DNA of 64,000 bases from NCBI RefSeq assembly GCF_016907995.1, contig NZ_JAFBDA010000001.1:248001-312000 (forward strand), in the 5' to 3' direction. The first letter of the stretch is position 1. Each line of letters opens with the position of its first letter. Positions 51,669 to 60,884 of the stretch are shown here, piece by piece. The position numbers were made by a program, and so were the translations under genes. The notes below the pieces were generated by a model. That model was given only the letters and a program-made list of their open reading frames with translations. It was not told the origin of the DNA and did not search any database. Origin of the DNA: Clostridium sardiniense. Its GTDB lineage: Bacteria; Bacillota; Clostridia; Clostridiales; Clostridiaceae.

Positions 51669-52922
51669 TTATTCCCAAGTTGAACTTAAAGTATTTTTAA
51701 ATTCTTCTAACTTTTTATTTACATCTGAATTAGTGTCAGATAAGATACCTTCTAATACTGTGCTTATTTCACGGAATGCACTATCAGCACCAGGTACAAC
51801 AGGCATTATATATAAGTCTTTAGTTGCATCTGATAAGATTTTAGCTGTTAAGCTTCCAGAATTCTTATATTCATCTGATTCAATAGAACTCTTTCTAATT
51901 GGCATATATCCAGTTTCTTTAGCCCAAGTTATTTGGTTTTCTTTAGTAGTTAAGAATTTTAAGTATTCATATGCTGCAGTTCTTTGTTCAGGTGTTGCAT
52001 TTTGGAATACGTATAAATCAGTACCTTGTTGGATAGATGTTTTTGCAGGGTATGGAGCAGCACCAACTTCAAATTTATCGCCAACTCCTAATTTAACAAA
52101 AGTTTCTCCAGCCATTGAACCAACGTACATACCAACAGTCTCATTTGCAAATGGTCCTGATAGGTACTTATCTGTTCCAGCTATTCTAAAGTATCCTTCT
52201 TTTATACCTTTTAAGTAATAGTCAGCAGCTTTAACTGAAGTTTCACTAGTTACATCAAAGTTAGGGTCAAATGTTTGTCCTTCATTTTTTAAGAAAGTAG
52301 TATAGTAAGTATTTAGTGAATCAAATCCAGCTCCTGGTATACCTTTCTTTTCTTTTATTGTCTTAGAAACATTAACAAATTCTTCGTAAGTTGTTGGTAC
52401 TTTTAATTTTAATTCATCAAATAATGTTTTGTTGTACCAAATAACTTCTGTTGATTTATTAAAAGGTATTCCATATGTCTTTCCATCTATAGTTGTTGCT
52501 TCTCTAAGGCTTGGCAGAATATCATCATAATTATCAAATTAAAGTGTTTCATTATTTATATATTGACCTAAATCAACAACTAGATTATCTTTAACTGCAT
52601 TTAACATCCAATCTGGATATGCTTGAGTCATTGTTGGTAGATCTTTTGGACTTGAAACAGTTGAAGTTATTTTTTGTTGTAAGTCTGGGTAACTTGATTG
52701 GTTTTGTAGTGTTACCTTAATATTTGAGTTTTCAGATGTAAACTTTTCTGTTAGCTTTTGAAGAGATTTTTCTTGCTCTCCATTCATTGCATGCCAGAAT
52801 GTTATTTCAACTGGCTCCTTAATTTCTGTTACTATTTCATCATTTCCGTTACCTCCTGTACTAGCACAACCAGTAAGTAATCCTAGCGATAGCATTAAAG
52901 GTAATATTTTTTTTAGTTTCAT
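51669..52922 (-). pseudogene. ABC solute-binding lipoprotein with in-frame stop
   Basis: From the ATG at 52922 (after GGGGGG) the frame encodes a lipoprotein (lipobox LGLLTGC), then ITFWHAMNGEQEKSLQKL, typical of family 1 (MalE/UgpB) binding proteins. Codon 128 is TAA (52539-52541). The same frame continues without another stop through FDNYDDILPSLREATTIDGK, YGIPFNKSTEVIWYN and AYEYLKFLTTKENQITWAKE to a natural end at 51669 (417 codons in all). One base change probably inactivated it, or it is a sequencing error. Confidence 0.85.
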
Positions 52923-52938
52923 AATTGTTTTCCCCCCA

Positions 52939-54237
52939 CTAAATAGTTTGTTTTTTTTCTGGTAATAATATATCTCCACATTCATTGTAAAGTCTCTCAG
53001 GACGATATGAATGAATAGGAACTAATAACTTAGGTTTAATTAAATTTATTATTTCAATTAGGTCATACGGATGAGCATGACCACTACATGATACTCTAAC
53101 AAATTCAATATTATGTTCTCCAAACTTTTCTACAAAAGGTACATAGCTTGGATCAAAGTCTCCTAATGGAACTGCATTTGAGTGAATATAAATTCCACCA
53201 GATTTTAATTTATCCATATGCTTAAGAGCATTTGAATCTAATTGCCAGAAGAATTCTCCTTCATCTTCTAAAAGTTTTTCAAAATCAATCTTATAGTTTG
53301 TATCTAGCCCATACTCTTTATCATCTAATTGATAGTAATAAGATTGATATCCTGTAGCTTCTTTAAGTACATATGAGTAATATGCATCTAAAACTACTGT
53401 TCTAGGATTAGTCTTTATTATATTTAAAATTCTTTCTATATTAGAAATATAATAATTAAATGTTATTTGTTTTTCAGGATTGTTTTTAACAATTTCATTT
53501 ATCTTTTCTATTAACTCAGGTTCATTTGATATTTCTCTATCACTTACATCCTCATCAAACTCTTGGAATGAAACACTAACACCCTCTATTAATAAAACAT
53601 CACATTCTTCACTTTCTTTGCAGAAGTTTAATGTAGCATCTTTTCTATAACCATGGAGTCTAATATCTCCAGTATAAGATATTACTAAATCTGGAGTTTC
53701 TATTAATAATCCACTAGCACCATAAGCATCGTGGTCAACTGGCATTACCTTTACTTTAATTTTCCCAACATTTATAACTTCATTTTCTTTAACACCTACG
53801 ATTTCTCTAGTGTTAGCCCCTTCATTTTTTTCATGAAGAGGGAATAGAAAATCATCATTAATATTTAAAGTATTTAATAATGATTTAGTACCTTCTAAAG
53901 TATATAAAGGTATATTAGGATTTAAGTAGTTAACAATTTTAGAATGATCTAAATGAACGTGTGATAAAAATACTGCTGTATTTTTAAAGTTATCTTCCTT
54001 TGATTCATATCCAATCAAAGGTATTTTAGGATCAAACATATTATTTAAATATGGAACCAAATTCTCATCCAATAATCCTTGAAGATCTTCAGGCTGTACC
54101 TCTGCTTTTGGATTATATTCGCTACCAAAATCAAAGAATATATGACTATCTTCATAAGTAATTTCTATAATAGTTCCACCAATAGTTAGGATACCATTGT
54201 GGAAAGTAATTCTAGTTTTTTTATCCTTTAATACCAC
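52939..54237 (-). CDS. Metallo-beta-lactamase-fold hydrolase
   Basis: 432 residues from the GTG at 54237, 8 bases after GAGGAG, overlapping the upstream permease by 17 bases. The metal motif is HVHLDHSK, with further ligands in VDHDAYGASG, SYTGDIRLHG and, near the end, CSGHAHPYDLIE and PIHSYRPE. The layout (MBL, insert, C-terminal His) is like RNase J/CPSF-type or carbohydrate/phosphonate hydrolases. It lies inside an ABC uptake operon, so it may process the imported solute. Confidence 0.82.
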   Translation of the reverse strand: MVLKDKKTRITFHNGILTIGGTIIEITYEDSHIFFDFGSEYNPKAEVQPEDLQGLLDENLVPYLNNMFDPKIPLIGYESKEDNFKNTAVFLSHVHLDHSKIVNYLNPNIPLYTLEGTKSLLNTLNINDDFLFPLHEKNEGANTREIVGVKENEVINVGKIKVKVMPVDHDAYGASGLLIETPDLVISYTGDIRLHGYRKDATLNFCKESEECDVLLIEGVSVSFQEFDEDVSDREISNEPELIEKINEIVKNNPEKQITFNYYISNIERILNIIKTNPRTVVLDAYYSYVLKEATGYQSYYYQLDDKEYGLDTNYKIDFEKLLEDEGEFFWQLDSNALKHMDKLKSGGIYIHSNAVPLGDFDPSYVPFVEKFGEHNIEFVRVSCSGHAHPYDLIEIINLIKPKLLVPIHSYRPERLYNECGDILLPEKKQTI

Positions 54238-55039
54238 TCTTAACAACTCCTCTAATAATTTGTTTTCTAAAGACTAAATATAATATTAAAATCGGTACAA
54301 TGGCTATTGTTGATGCAGCCATCTGTAATTGTACGTTTGTACCACTTTCTGTTGCGAAAGAACTTAATCCATTACTTAAAAGTCTCATTTCTTTACTGTT
54401 AGTTACAAGTATTGGCCATAGGAATGAATTCCATCCATTAATAAAACTAAGTATTCCCATTGTGAATAATGAAGGTTTAGCTAAAGGAATTAAAATTCTC
54501 TTTATAAATTCTAAATCACCGCATCCATCAACTTTAGCAGCTTTATAGTAGGAGATAGGTATACTTGTAAGATATTCTTTTAAGTAGAATATATAAAATA
54601 CACTTGCAAGGGATGGAACTATTAATGCTACATAACTATCTAATAAGCCAAGCTTTGCAATTGTTTGATAGTTTGTAAAGACTACAACTTCATAAGGTAC
54701 CATTAATAATGCAATCATACCAAGCATTAATACATTTTTAAATTTAAACTCTAATTTAACTAGAGCAAATGCAGCAAGTATAGATGTTAATATTGTTCCA
54801 ATTGTTGATAATCCTGCAACTAAAATTGTATTAAAGAAATATCTAACAAAAGGAGCTTGCTTCATTGCTAGTGCAAAGTTTTCCCACTGAAACTTATCTG
54901 GGAAAAGTTTTGGTGGAATACTAGTTGCTTCCTGAAAAGTCATAAGACTTGACAAAATCATATATACAAATGGAAACAGCGTAATAAGCGCCATGATAAT
55001 AATAAATGTTTTTGATAAAACTAAATTAATCTTCTTCAT
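54221..55039 (-). CDS. ABC permease, MalG/UgpE type
   Basis: 272 residues with six membrane segments and the EAA loop YYKAAKVDGCGDLEFIKRIL that docks the ATPase. Second permease of a carbohydrate uptake 1 (CUT1) system, 8 bases from the first permease gene. AGGTGAAAG precedes the ATG. Confidence 0.92.
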   Translation of the reverse strand: MKKINLVLSKTFIIIMALITLFPFVYMILSSLMTFQEATSIPPKLFPDKFQWENFALAMKQAPFVRYFFNTILVAGLSTIGTILTSILAAFALVKLEFKFKNVLMLGMIALLMVPYEVVVFTNYQTIAKLGLLDSYVALIVPSLASVFYIFYLKEYLTSIPISYYKAAKVDGCGDLEFIKRILIPLAKPSLFTMGILSFINGWNSFLWPILVTNSKEMRLLSNGLSSFATESGTNVQLQMAASTIAIVPILILYLVFRKQIIRGVVKSGIKG

Positions 55040-55047
55040 ACTTTCAC

Positions 55048-55944
55048 CTATTTAGATAATTTTTTTAATATTTTATTTTGAATTAATGTGAAAATTAAAA
55101 TTAATATAAATAAAATAACTGCAGCAGCCATACCCTGACCATAACGATTTTCTACATAGAACTTATTGAATACATAGAAAACAGCGGTAGTAGCACTATC
55201 TGCAATACCAGCTTTTCCATTGAATATAGAAAATACCTGAGCATATACCTTAAATGCATTAATAAAATTAACCATCAATAGGAATGTAATAATTGGTAGC
55301 ATTTGTGGAAGAGTTATTCTAAAGAATTGCTCAATCTTTGATGCTCCAAACATATCTGCAACTTTATAATAATCTTTATTAACATTTCTCAGTCCAGAAA
55401 GTAATATAATTATATTAAAAGCAAGTCCAGACCAAATACCAAATATAATGAGAGTAACCATACTCATAGCAGGATTGTCTAAGAAGTTTACTGGATCAAC
55501 ACCTACAATACCTAATAAGTAATTTACAAATCCATAGTCTTTATTTAATAAAAATCTAAACACAATACCAACTGCGATAATGCTAGTTAAATATGGTATA
55601 AAAAATATAGTCTCAAATATTTGTTTATGTTTTATCTTCTCGTAAATTGTAATAGCAATAAACATTGAGATAATAAGCCCTAAGGGCACAACAACGAATG
55701 CATAAATTGATGTGTTTGTTATTGCTTTATGAAATTTTGGATCTTGCAAAACAAACTCATAATTCTTTGCTCCATTAAATGCTAAGTTATTTAAAGTTCC
55801 TTTTTGAAAGGACATAATGAAGGTTTTGATTAATGGTAATACATTGAATATTCCTATTATTATTAAAGCAGGCAGAAGGAATAGCCATGCCTGTGGAGAA
55901 TTTTCAGCTCTGTACTTAAATTTTTTAAATTTAAACTTTCTCAT
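55048..55944 (-). CDS. ABC permease, MalF/UgpA type
   Basis: 298 residues with six membrane segments; the EAA loop is DYYKVADMFGASKIEQFFRI. Its start overlaps the stop of the ATPase gene (TAATG), so it is translationally coupled. Partner of the permease at 54221 and the ATPase upstream. Confidence 0.92.
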   Translation of the reverse strand: MRKFKFKKFKYRAENSPQAWLFLLPALIIIGIFNVLPLIKTFIMSFQKGTLNNLAFNGAKNYEFVLQDPKFHKAITNTSIYAFVVVPLGLIISMFIAITIYEKIKHKQIFETIFFIPYLTSIIAVGIVFRFLLNKDYGFVNYLLGIVGVDPVNFLDNPAMSMVTLIIFGIWSGLAFNIIILLSGLRNVNKDYYKVADMFGASKIEQFFRITLPQMLPIITFLLMVNFINAFKVYAQVFSIFNGKAGIADSATTAVFYVFNKFYVENRYGQGMAAAVILFILILIFTLIQNKILKKLSK

Positions 55945-57014
55945 TAGTACACTCTATCTCCATTCTCTTTGAATATATAAATACCACTATAATCAATATC
56001 AATACCTACTTTATCACCTTCAGAAACTTTGTTACTTATATCTGTAATTAATCTTGAATCCATACCATTAATATTGAAGTTTAATATGCAATCTTTTCCT
56101 ATTAATTCAACATAGTTAATTTCAGCTTTAAATAAAGAATCGTTACTTATTTTAAAATACTCAGGTCTAATACCAACTATATAATTTTCTTCATTTAATT
56201 CTTGTTTAAATCTCTTTTTATCTAATAGACTTAAATCAATTGAAAGGTCTTTGCTTTCTAAAATATTTCCTTTTTTCTTCATGTTGAATATATTAATAAT
56301 TGGATTTCCCATAAATTTAGCTACAAATAAGTTTGCAGGTTCTAAATATAAATTTTGAGGAATATCAAATTGTTGAACAATACCTTCATTCATAAGTACT
56401 ATTCTGTCACTTATAGATAAAGCTTCTTCTTGGTCGTGAGTAACAAATATAGTAGTGATTCCAATTTCCTTAACAAGCTTTCTTATTTCTTCTCTTATTC
56501 TTAATCTAAGCCTAGCATCTAGATTACTTAAAGGCTCGTCCAATAAAAGAATCTTAGGATTTTGAACTAATGCTCTTGTAATAGCAACTCTTTGTTGTTG
56601 ACCTCCTGACATTTCACCAGGTTTTTTGTCAGCTAACTCCTCAATACTTGTAATTTTCATATACTTTTTTGCAATTTCCATTGCTTCATTTTTAGGTTTC
56701 TTTTTATTCCCAACAGTAAGAGGAAACATAACATTTTCAAGTACAGACATATGAGGATATAAAGCATAGTTTTGGAATACTAATCCTATATTTCTGTCCT
56801 TAGGATGCTTGTCAATAACTGACTCATTATCAAATCTAATATCTCCGCTAGTAGGATCTAATAATCCAGCAAGTAGATTAAGTATAGTAGTTTTACCACA
56901 ACCACTAGGTCCTAAAAGGCAGATAAGTTCACCTTCATTAATCTGAAGATCAATGCTTTTTAGAGCTTCATAACCATTGTTATAAACCTTTTTTAGTTTT
57001 TCGATATGTATCAT
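55944..57014 (-). CDS. ABC ATPase, MalK/UgpC type
   Basis: 356 residues. Walker A GPSGCGKTT, Q-loop GLVFQNYALYPHM, signature MSGGQQQR, Walker B ILLLDEPLSNLD, switch THDQEEAL; then a TOBE regulatory domain (about 240-356). First gene of the leftward uptake operon ATPase-permease-permease-MBL hydrolase-binding protein. The substrate is probably a sugar or glycerophosphodiester. AGAGGTG precedes the ATG. The divergent spacer 57015-57407 holds promoter space. Confidence 0.92.
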   Translation of the reverse strand: MIHIEKLKKVYNNGYEALKSIDLQINEGELICLLGPSGCGKTTILNLLAGLLDPTSGDIRFDNESVIDKHPKDRNIGLVFQNYALYPHMSVLENVMFPLTVGNKKKPKNEAMEIAKKYMKITSIEELADKKPGEMSGGQQQRVAITRALVQNPKILLLDEPLSNLDARLRLRIREEIRKLVKEIGITTIFVTHDQEEALSISDRIVLMNEGIVQQFDIPQNLYLEPANLFVAKFMGNPIINIFNMKKKGNILESKDLSIDLSLLDKKRFKQELNEENYIVGIRPEYFKISNDSLFKAEINYVELIGKDCILNFNINGMDSRLITDISNKVSEGDKVGIDIDYSGIYIFKENGDRVY

Positions 57015-57327
57015 AGTTCACCTCTATTATTAATATTTGATTTTTCTCAATACACTTTAGTATTTTGTTCATTATTTAGATTATATTGCCACCTTTATAA
57101 TACAACAATGTGTAAAATTATTAAAGATTTTTTAAACAATTTTATATTTATGTGAATTTTTTTAACATAATTTTAACTAAAACAAAAATTTTCAACAAAA
57201 ATTTAACTTATTTTTATTAAAAGGAGGAAAGTGATATAGTTTTATATCTTATTTATATATATTTTTTCAAACATTCTATTTTCATCCTAGTTTTTAAGAA
57301 TATTCTTATGTTACTAATTAATTGCTG

Positions 57328-57341
57328 TTTAAACGGTTTCA
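57328..57341 (+). promoter_or_regulatory. cre-like CcpA site
   Basis: TTTAAACGGTTTCA matches the cre consensus TGWAANCGNTNWCA except at the second base. It is 67 bases before the mutarotase-type gene and suggests carbon catabolite repression. Confidence 0.6.
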
Positions 57342-57407
57342 TGATAAAATTATAGGTAGGTAAATATTAACAAAATTCTATAAAAGACTGTTTGTTAGGA
57401 GGAGAAG

Positions 57408-58574
57408 ATGGGAAAGTTATTAAAGTCTATTGTAGCTATAGCAGCTACATCATTAATTCTTGTAGGATGTACTACTAATGGCACAAAGGATCAAGGGGAA
57501 ACATCTAATAGTAAGAAGGAAATAAAAAAGATTCTCTGGGAACAAGGAGGAGAATTAGAGGCACAAAAAGGTTATAGTAAAAATATTGGTACCGCAGGTG
57601 TACTTGCCGGTAAATCAAATGGTTTTATTATTGTTGGTGGGGGCGCTAATTTTCCTGACGAGCCAGCCGCAAAAGGTGGGAAAAAGAAATTATATCGAGA
57701 TATCTATGTATTAAAAGAAGAGGACGGAAAATTAAATCAGGTAAATCATACAACATTAGACTATGAAATTGGTTACGGAAGTTCGATAACTACTGACGAA
57801 GGAGTTTATTATGTTGGTGGAAGTCCAGATGAAAAAGAAGGAGATAATGTCACACTTATTACAGCTGATGATAAGGGTAATATAACTACAAAACACATAG
57901 GGGATTTACCTTTTACTCTTAGCGATGGTATTGCAGTAAAAAAGGATAAGAATATATATGTTGGACTTGGAAAGCAAAATGGAAAGCCAAGCAATAAATT
58001 CTATAAATTCGATACTGAAAATGGAAAAACAGAGGAATTAGAATCCATTCCTGGAGAAGCTACTAGAAATCAAGCTGTAGCTCAAGTTTTAGGAGATAAC
58101 ATATATGTATTTAGTGGTGGAGATAAGATTGCTTATACAGATGGATACAAGTATGATATAAAAAATAATTCATGGAGTAAGGCATCTGATGTTAAAATCG
58201 GAGATGAAGACATTTCTCTTTTAGGAGCAAATTCAGTTAAATTAAATGAAGATGAAATGCTTGTAATAGGTGGTTTTAATAAAAAGATTTATGACAATGC
58301 TGTAGAGAAGTTAGGATCATTAAAGGATAAAGAATTAGATGATTTTAAACAATCTTATTTTGGAGCAGATCCCCATGAATTTAATTGGAACAAAAAAATG
58401 TTAATTTATAATGCTGCTACTGATAAATGGACATCCATAGGAGAAGTACCATTTAATGCACCTTGTGGAGAGGGATTAGTTCTTGATAAAGACCATATAT
58501 ATTCAATAAATGGAGAAATCAAGCCTGGTACTAGAACAGACAAAATTTATTCTGGAACTTTAATTTATAAATAA
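57408..58574 (+). CDS. Kelch-type sialic-acid mutarotase lipoprotein (NanM-like)
   Basis: 388 residues. Lipobox LILVGC at about residue 20, then a six-bladed Kelch propeller with repeated GG motifs (FIIVGGGANFPDEPAAKGGK, YYVGGSPDEKEG, IYVFSGGDK, MLVIGGFNK). The pattern matches the cyclically permuted mutarotase family that converts alpha- to beta-N-acetylneuraminate. Anchored outside the cell, it would prepare sialic acid for uptake. No nan genes lie within the window. AGGAGGAG precedes the ATG. Confidence 0.85.
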   Translation: MGKLLKSIVAIAATSLILVGCTTNGTKDQGETSNSKKEIKKILWEQGGELEAQKGYSKNIGTAGVLAGKSNGFIIVGGGANFPDEPAAKGGKKKLYRDIYVLKEEDGKLNQVNHTTLDYEIGYGSSITTDEGVYYVGGSPDEKEGDNVTLITADDKGNITTKHIGDLPFTLSDGIAVKKDKNIYVGLGKQNGKPSNKFYKFDTENGKTEELESIPGEATRNQAVAQVLGDNIYVFSGGDKIAYTDGYKYDIKNNSWSKASDVKIGDEDISLLGANSVKLNEDEMLVIGGFNKKIYDNAVEKLGSLKDKELDDFKQSYFGADPHEFNWNKKMLIYNAATDKWTSIGEVPFNAPCGEGLVLDKDHIYSINGEIKPGTRTDKIYSGTLIYK

Positions 58575-58666
58575 TATAATATTAAAATAACTTGGATATG
58601 TAAGAATTTTAGTTAATATTACTGAGAATTAATAAACATTGAAGATTAAATAGATAATTATATAGA

Positions 58667-58719
58667 AACCGTATTGAAACATAGAGGCATTATTGCTGAA
58701 GTTTTAATACGGTTTTTTT
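58667..58719 (+). terminator. Terminator after the mutarotase-type gene
   Basis: AACCGTATT-AAAC pairs with GTTTTAATACGGTT, followed by seven T. The spacer 58720-58854 has no gene. Confidence 0.82.
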
Positions 58720-58854
58720 ATATAAGAATAAGGTAAGTTTAATAATTTATTGATACTCTGTATGTACAATTAAAAATATTATTGTTAATTATCTAGAGAT
58801 TTTAACGTGCTTTTTATAAGTAAATAAACGTTAAATAATAAAAGAAATAAATAG

Positions 58855-58903
58855 AAAAAATAGTCTTAGATATTGATAAAACATATCTAAGACTATTTCT
58901 TAT
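58855..58903 (-). terminator. Terminator of the thioredoxin-like gene
   Basis: AAATAGTCTTAGATAT and ATATCTAAGACTATTT form a perfect stem. Read leftward it ends in a T run, just past the stop at 58917. Confidence 0.85.
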
Positions 58904-58916
58904 AACTTAAGCTTAT

Positions 58917-59267
58917 TTATTTTAACATATTTAATATTTCACCTTCTGGAAGTGAAGAATCACAACGAACTTCTATTTCTCCCTTTTTACTAATAATAAA
59001 CCCTGGCACAGTTATAATATTATATTGATCTCTAAATGAATTAAGTCCATAATCTGAAGAATTTTGACTATCTACATAATAAATAGTTGTATTAATTTCA
59101 TTAGCCAATCCACTTAATTTTTTAGCAAACTTACGGCAAAATGGACATGTTCCTCTACCAATATAAACAACTGCTAATTCCTTATTAGATAATAACTCAT
59201 TTGCTTGTGTAGAAAGTACTTTTTCAAATAGTTTTACATCTTCTATATATGTGTCTTTTTCAAACAT
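58917..59267 (-). CDS. Thioredoxin-like protein (PedC/BrcD type)
   Basis: 116 residues. The active site is GRGTCPFCRKFAKKL (CxxC), preceded by a beta strand and followed by TIYYVDSQNSSDYGLNSF and the cis-Pro segment ITVPGFII. This is the layout of bacteriocin transport accessory/PedC-type thioredoxin-fold proteins, which help form disulfides. No signal peptide. The bacteriocin locus lies 30 kb away, so a link is only speculative. AGGAGG precedes the ATG. Confidence 0.8.
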   Translation of the reverse strand: MFEKDTYIEDVKLFEKVLSTQANELLSNKELAVVYIGRGTCPFCRKFAKKLSGLANEINTTIYYVDSQNSSDYGLNSFRDQYNIITVPGFIISKKGEIEVRCDSSLPEGEILNMLK

Positions 59268-59421
59268 TTTATTGTCCTCCTAATTTTTCAAAATATTATA
59301 CCAAAGCTATATTAAACTTATTATAGACCTGATATAAGAGAAATAGAACAGAATAATGAAATTGTTTATAATTTATTATTGTACTTCTTTTTTTTATTAG
59401 TATTATAAAATGATTTTTTAA

Positions 59422-59514
59422 AGAAAATCATTTAGAAAATTTAATGACGCACTTAAACTTTCTAATGATGAATTATGTGATATTGATGAAACAATTAAAA
59501 ATACAATAATATAG
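59422..59514 (+). pseudogene. C-terminal gene fragment, unknown
   Basis: A short frame without start reads SFRKFNDALKLSNDELCDID then ETIKNTII and stops. Protein-like but no family recognised; probably a remnant. The rest of 59268-59540 is gene-free. Confidence 0.3.
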
Positions 59515-59540
59515 AGACAATCTTAATAAAAGAGAAATAT

Positions 59541-59588
59541 TAAAAATAGCCTTAGCACACTCAAGAAATGACTAAGGCTATTTTTATT
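59541..59588. terminator. Terminator of the AraC-type gene
   Basis: AAAAATAGCCTTAG and CTAAGGCTATTTTT form a perfect 14-bp stem with T runs on both strands, overlapping the stop at 59584. Confidence 0.85.
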
Positions 59589-60615
59589 TTTTATGATATT
59601 TTCTATATAGTGAAGGAGTTATACTTTCATGCTTTTTAAAGATTTTTATGAAATATCCAGATTCATTAAAACCAAGGTTATCACTAACTTCTGAAATAGT
59701 TAAATCTGTTGATATAAGTAATTGTTTTGCCCATTCTATTTTTAGAAATGATAAGTATGAAGAGTAGTTTTGACCTACGTCCTTGGCAAATATTCTACTA
59801 AAATGACTAGGGCTTATATGACATAAATCAGAAGCTTTTTTAAGTGATACGTTTTCATTCTTATGAGAATAAATATATTCAATAGCTGGTTTTAAGATTG
59901 AATTATGTACGATATCTTTTTCACAAGATAAATCTTTTATATGGGAGTTTGTAATAGCATTAGAAAGCTCATCTTTTATATTTTTTATATTATTTACTTT
60001 ATAACTAGATAAATCTAATTGATTATCAGAGGAGTTTTTATGTATAACTTCTTTTTCATAGAGTTCAAGAATAAGACTCTTATCTAGTGATTCTTCAACT
60101 ATATAATTACATAATTGAAACAGCATTTCAGCAGTGTTTTTAACTTCTTCATAAGATAAACTTGGTATATTAGAGTATAAATCATCTAATTGATCCATGT
60201 TATCATTTACAAAAGACTTTGAAGGTATAGTTAAAATATGCTCTAATGAATCTTCATCTTCTTTTTTATTTAATCTAACTTGGCCTGCCATTATGGCACC
60301 AATATATTTATCATCTACAATAATAGGAATTGCTATATCAACGATATTATAATGACAAAGATAAATATAAGGTTTATTTTCTCTAACTGCTTCAAGTCCA
60401 CCTCTAGAATCACATTTTTGACAGTAAGATGATAACTTTGGATCTTTTCTAACAGATTCACAAAATTGATTACAAGAACTATGCTTAGATACCGGAATAC
60501 CTTTATAATCAACTGTTATCATAGCCATTTTTGTAACTAGGGAAAGGGAATCTTGGAGTTTTTGCCATTTATCTAAATCAATAATTTTATTTAAATTTAG
60601 GTGTCTACTTTTCAA
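59584..60615 (-). CDS. AraC-family regulator with PocR sensor domain
   Basis: 343 residues. The N-terminal PocR-type domain (about 8-175) has the Cys cluster C-NQFC...YCQKCDSRGG and PYIYLCHYNIVDIAIPI. The C-terminal AraC DNA-binding domain (about 240-343) has LKKASDLCHISPSHFSRIF and TISEVSDNLGFNESGYFIKI. PocR domains bind small diols or glycerol-like compounds. It lies divergent from gldA-dhaK and probably activates them in response to glycerol or dihydroxyacetone. GAAAGGAG precedes the ATG. Confidence 0.92.
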   Translation of the reverse strand: MKSRHLNLNKIIDLDKWQKLQDSLSLVTKMAMITVDYKGIPVSKHSSCNQFCESVRKDPKLSSYCQKCDSRGGLEAVRENKPYIYLCHYNIVDIAIPIIVDDKYIGAIMAGQVRLNKKEDEDSLEHILTIPSKSFVNDNMDQLDDLYSNIPSLSYEEVKNTAEMLFQLCNYIVEESLDKSLILELYEKEVIHKNSSDNQLDLSSYKVNNIKNIKDELSNAITNSHIKDLSCEKDIVHNSILKPAIEYIYSHKNENVSLKKASDLCHISPSHFSRIFAKDVGQNYSSYLSFLKIEWAKQLLISTDLTISEVSDNLGFNESGYFIKIFKKHESITPSLYRKYHKK

Positions 60616-60884
60616 TGAAATCTCCTTTCTTATTTTCTTAATAATATAAAATTAATTTTATCACATAAATAATAAAAACTCTATTTTAGTACCTATAACT
60701 TTGTACAAGAAAATAATGCCAATATCATAAAAGTATAATTATTTTAAATTGTAGCAAAATATTACGATTACAAATTGCAATATTTCATCATTATACTCCA
60801 ATGAAAATAAATAATAGAGGGATTATAATGAACTTACGAAAACATTATCATAACAGGATAGTTAAGATTAAAGGAGGACTTTTT
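60616..60884. promoter_or_regulatory. Divergent control region of the glycerol locus
   Basis: Holds both promoters. Near 60753-60785, GCAAAATATTA and AATTGCAATATTTC give a partial palindrome that could serve as an AraC-type site. The frame of gldA is open back to 60801 but only the ATG at 60885 has a good ribosome site. Confidence 0.45.

Noticed and set aside
54300-54548. Rightward frame inside the permease gene
   Set aside because: Shadow; the minus strand has the membrane segments and EAA loop.
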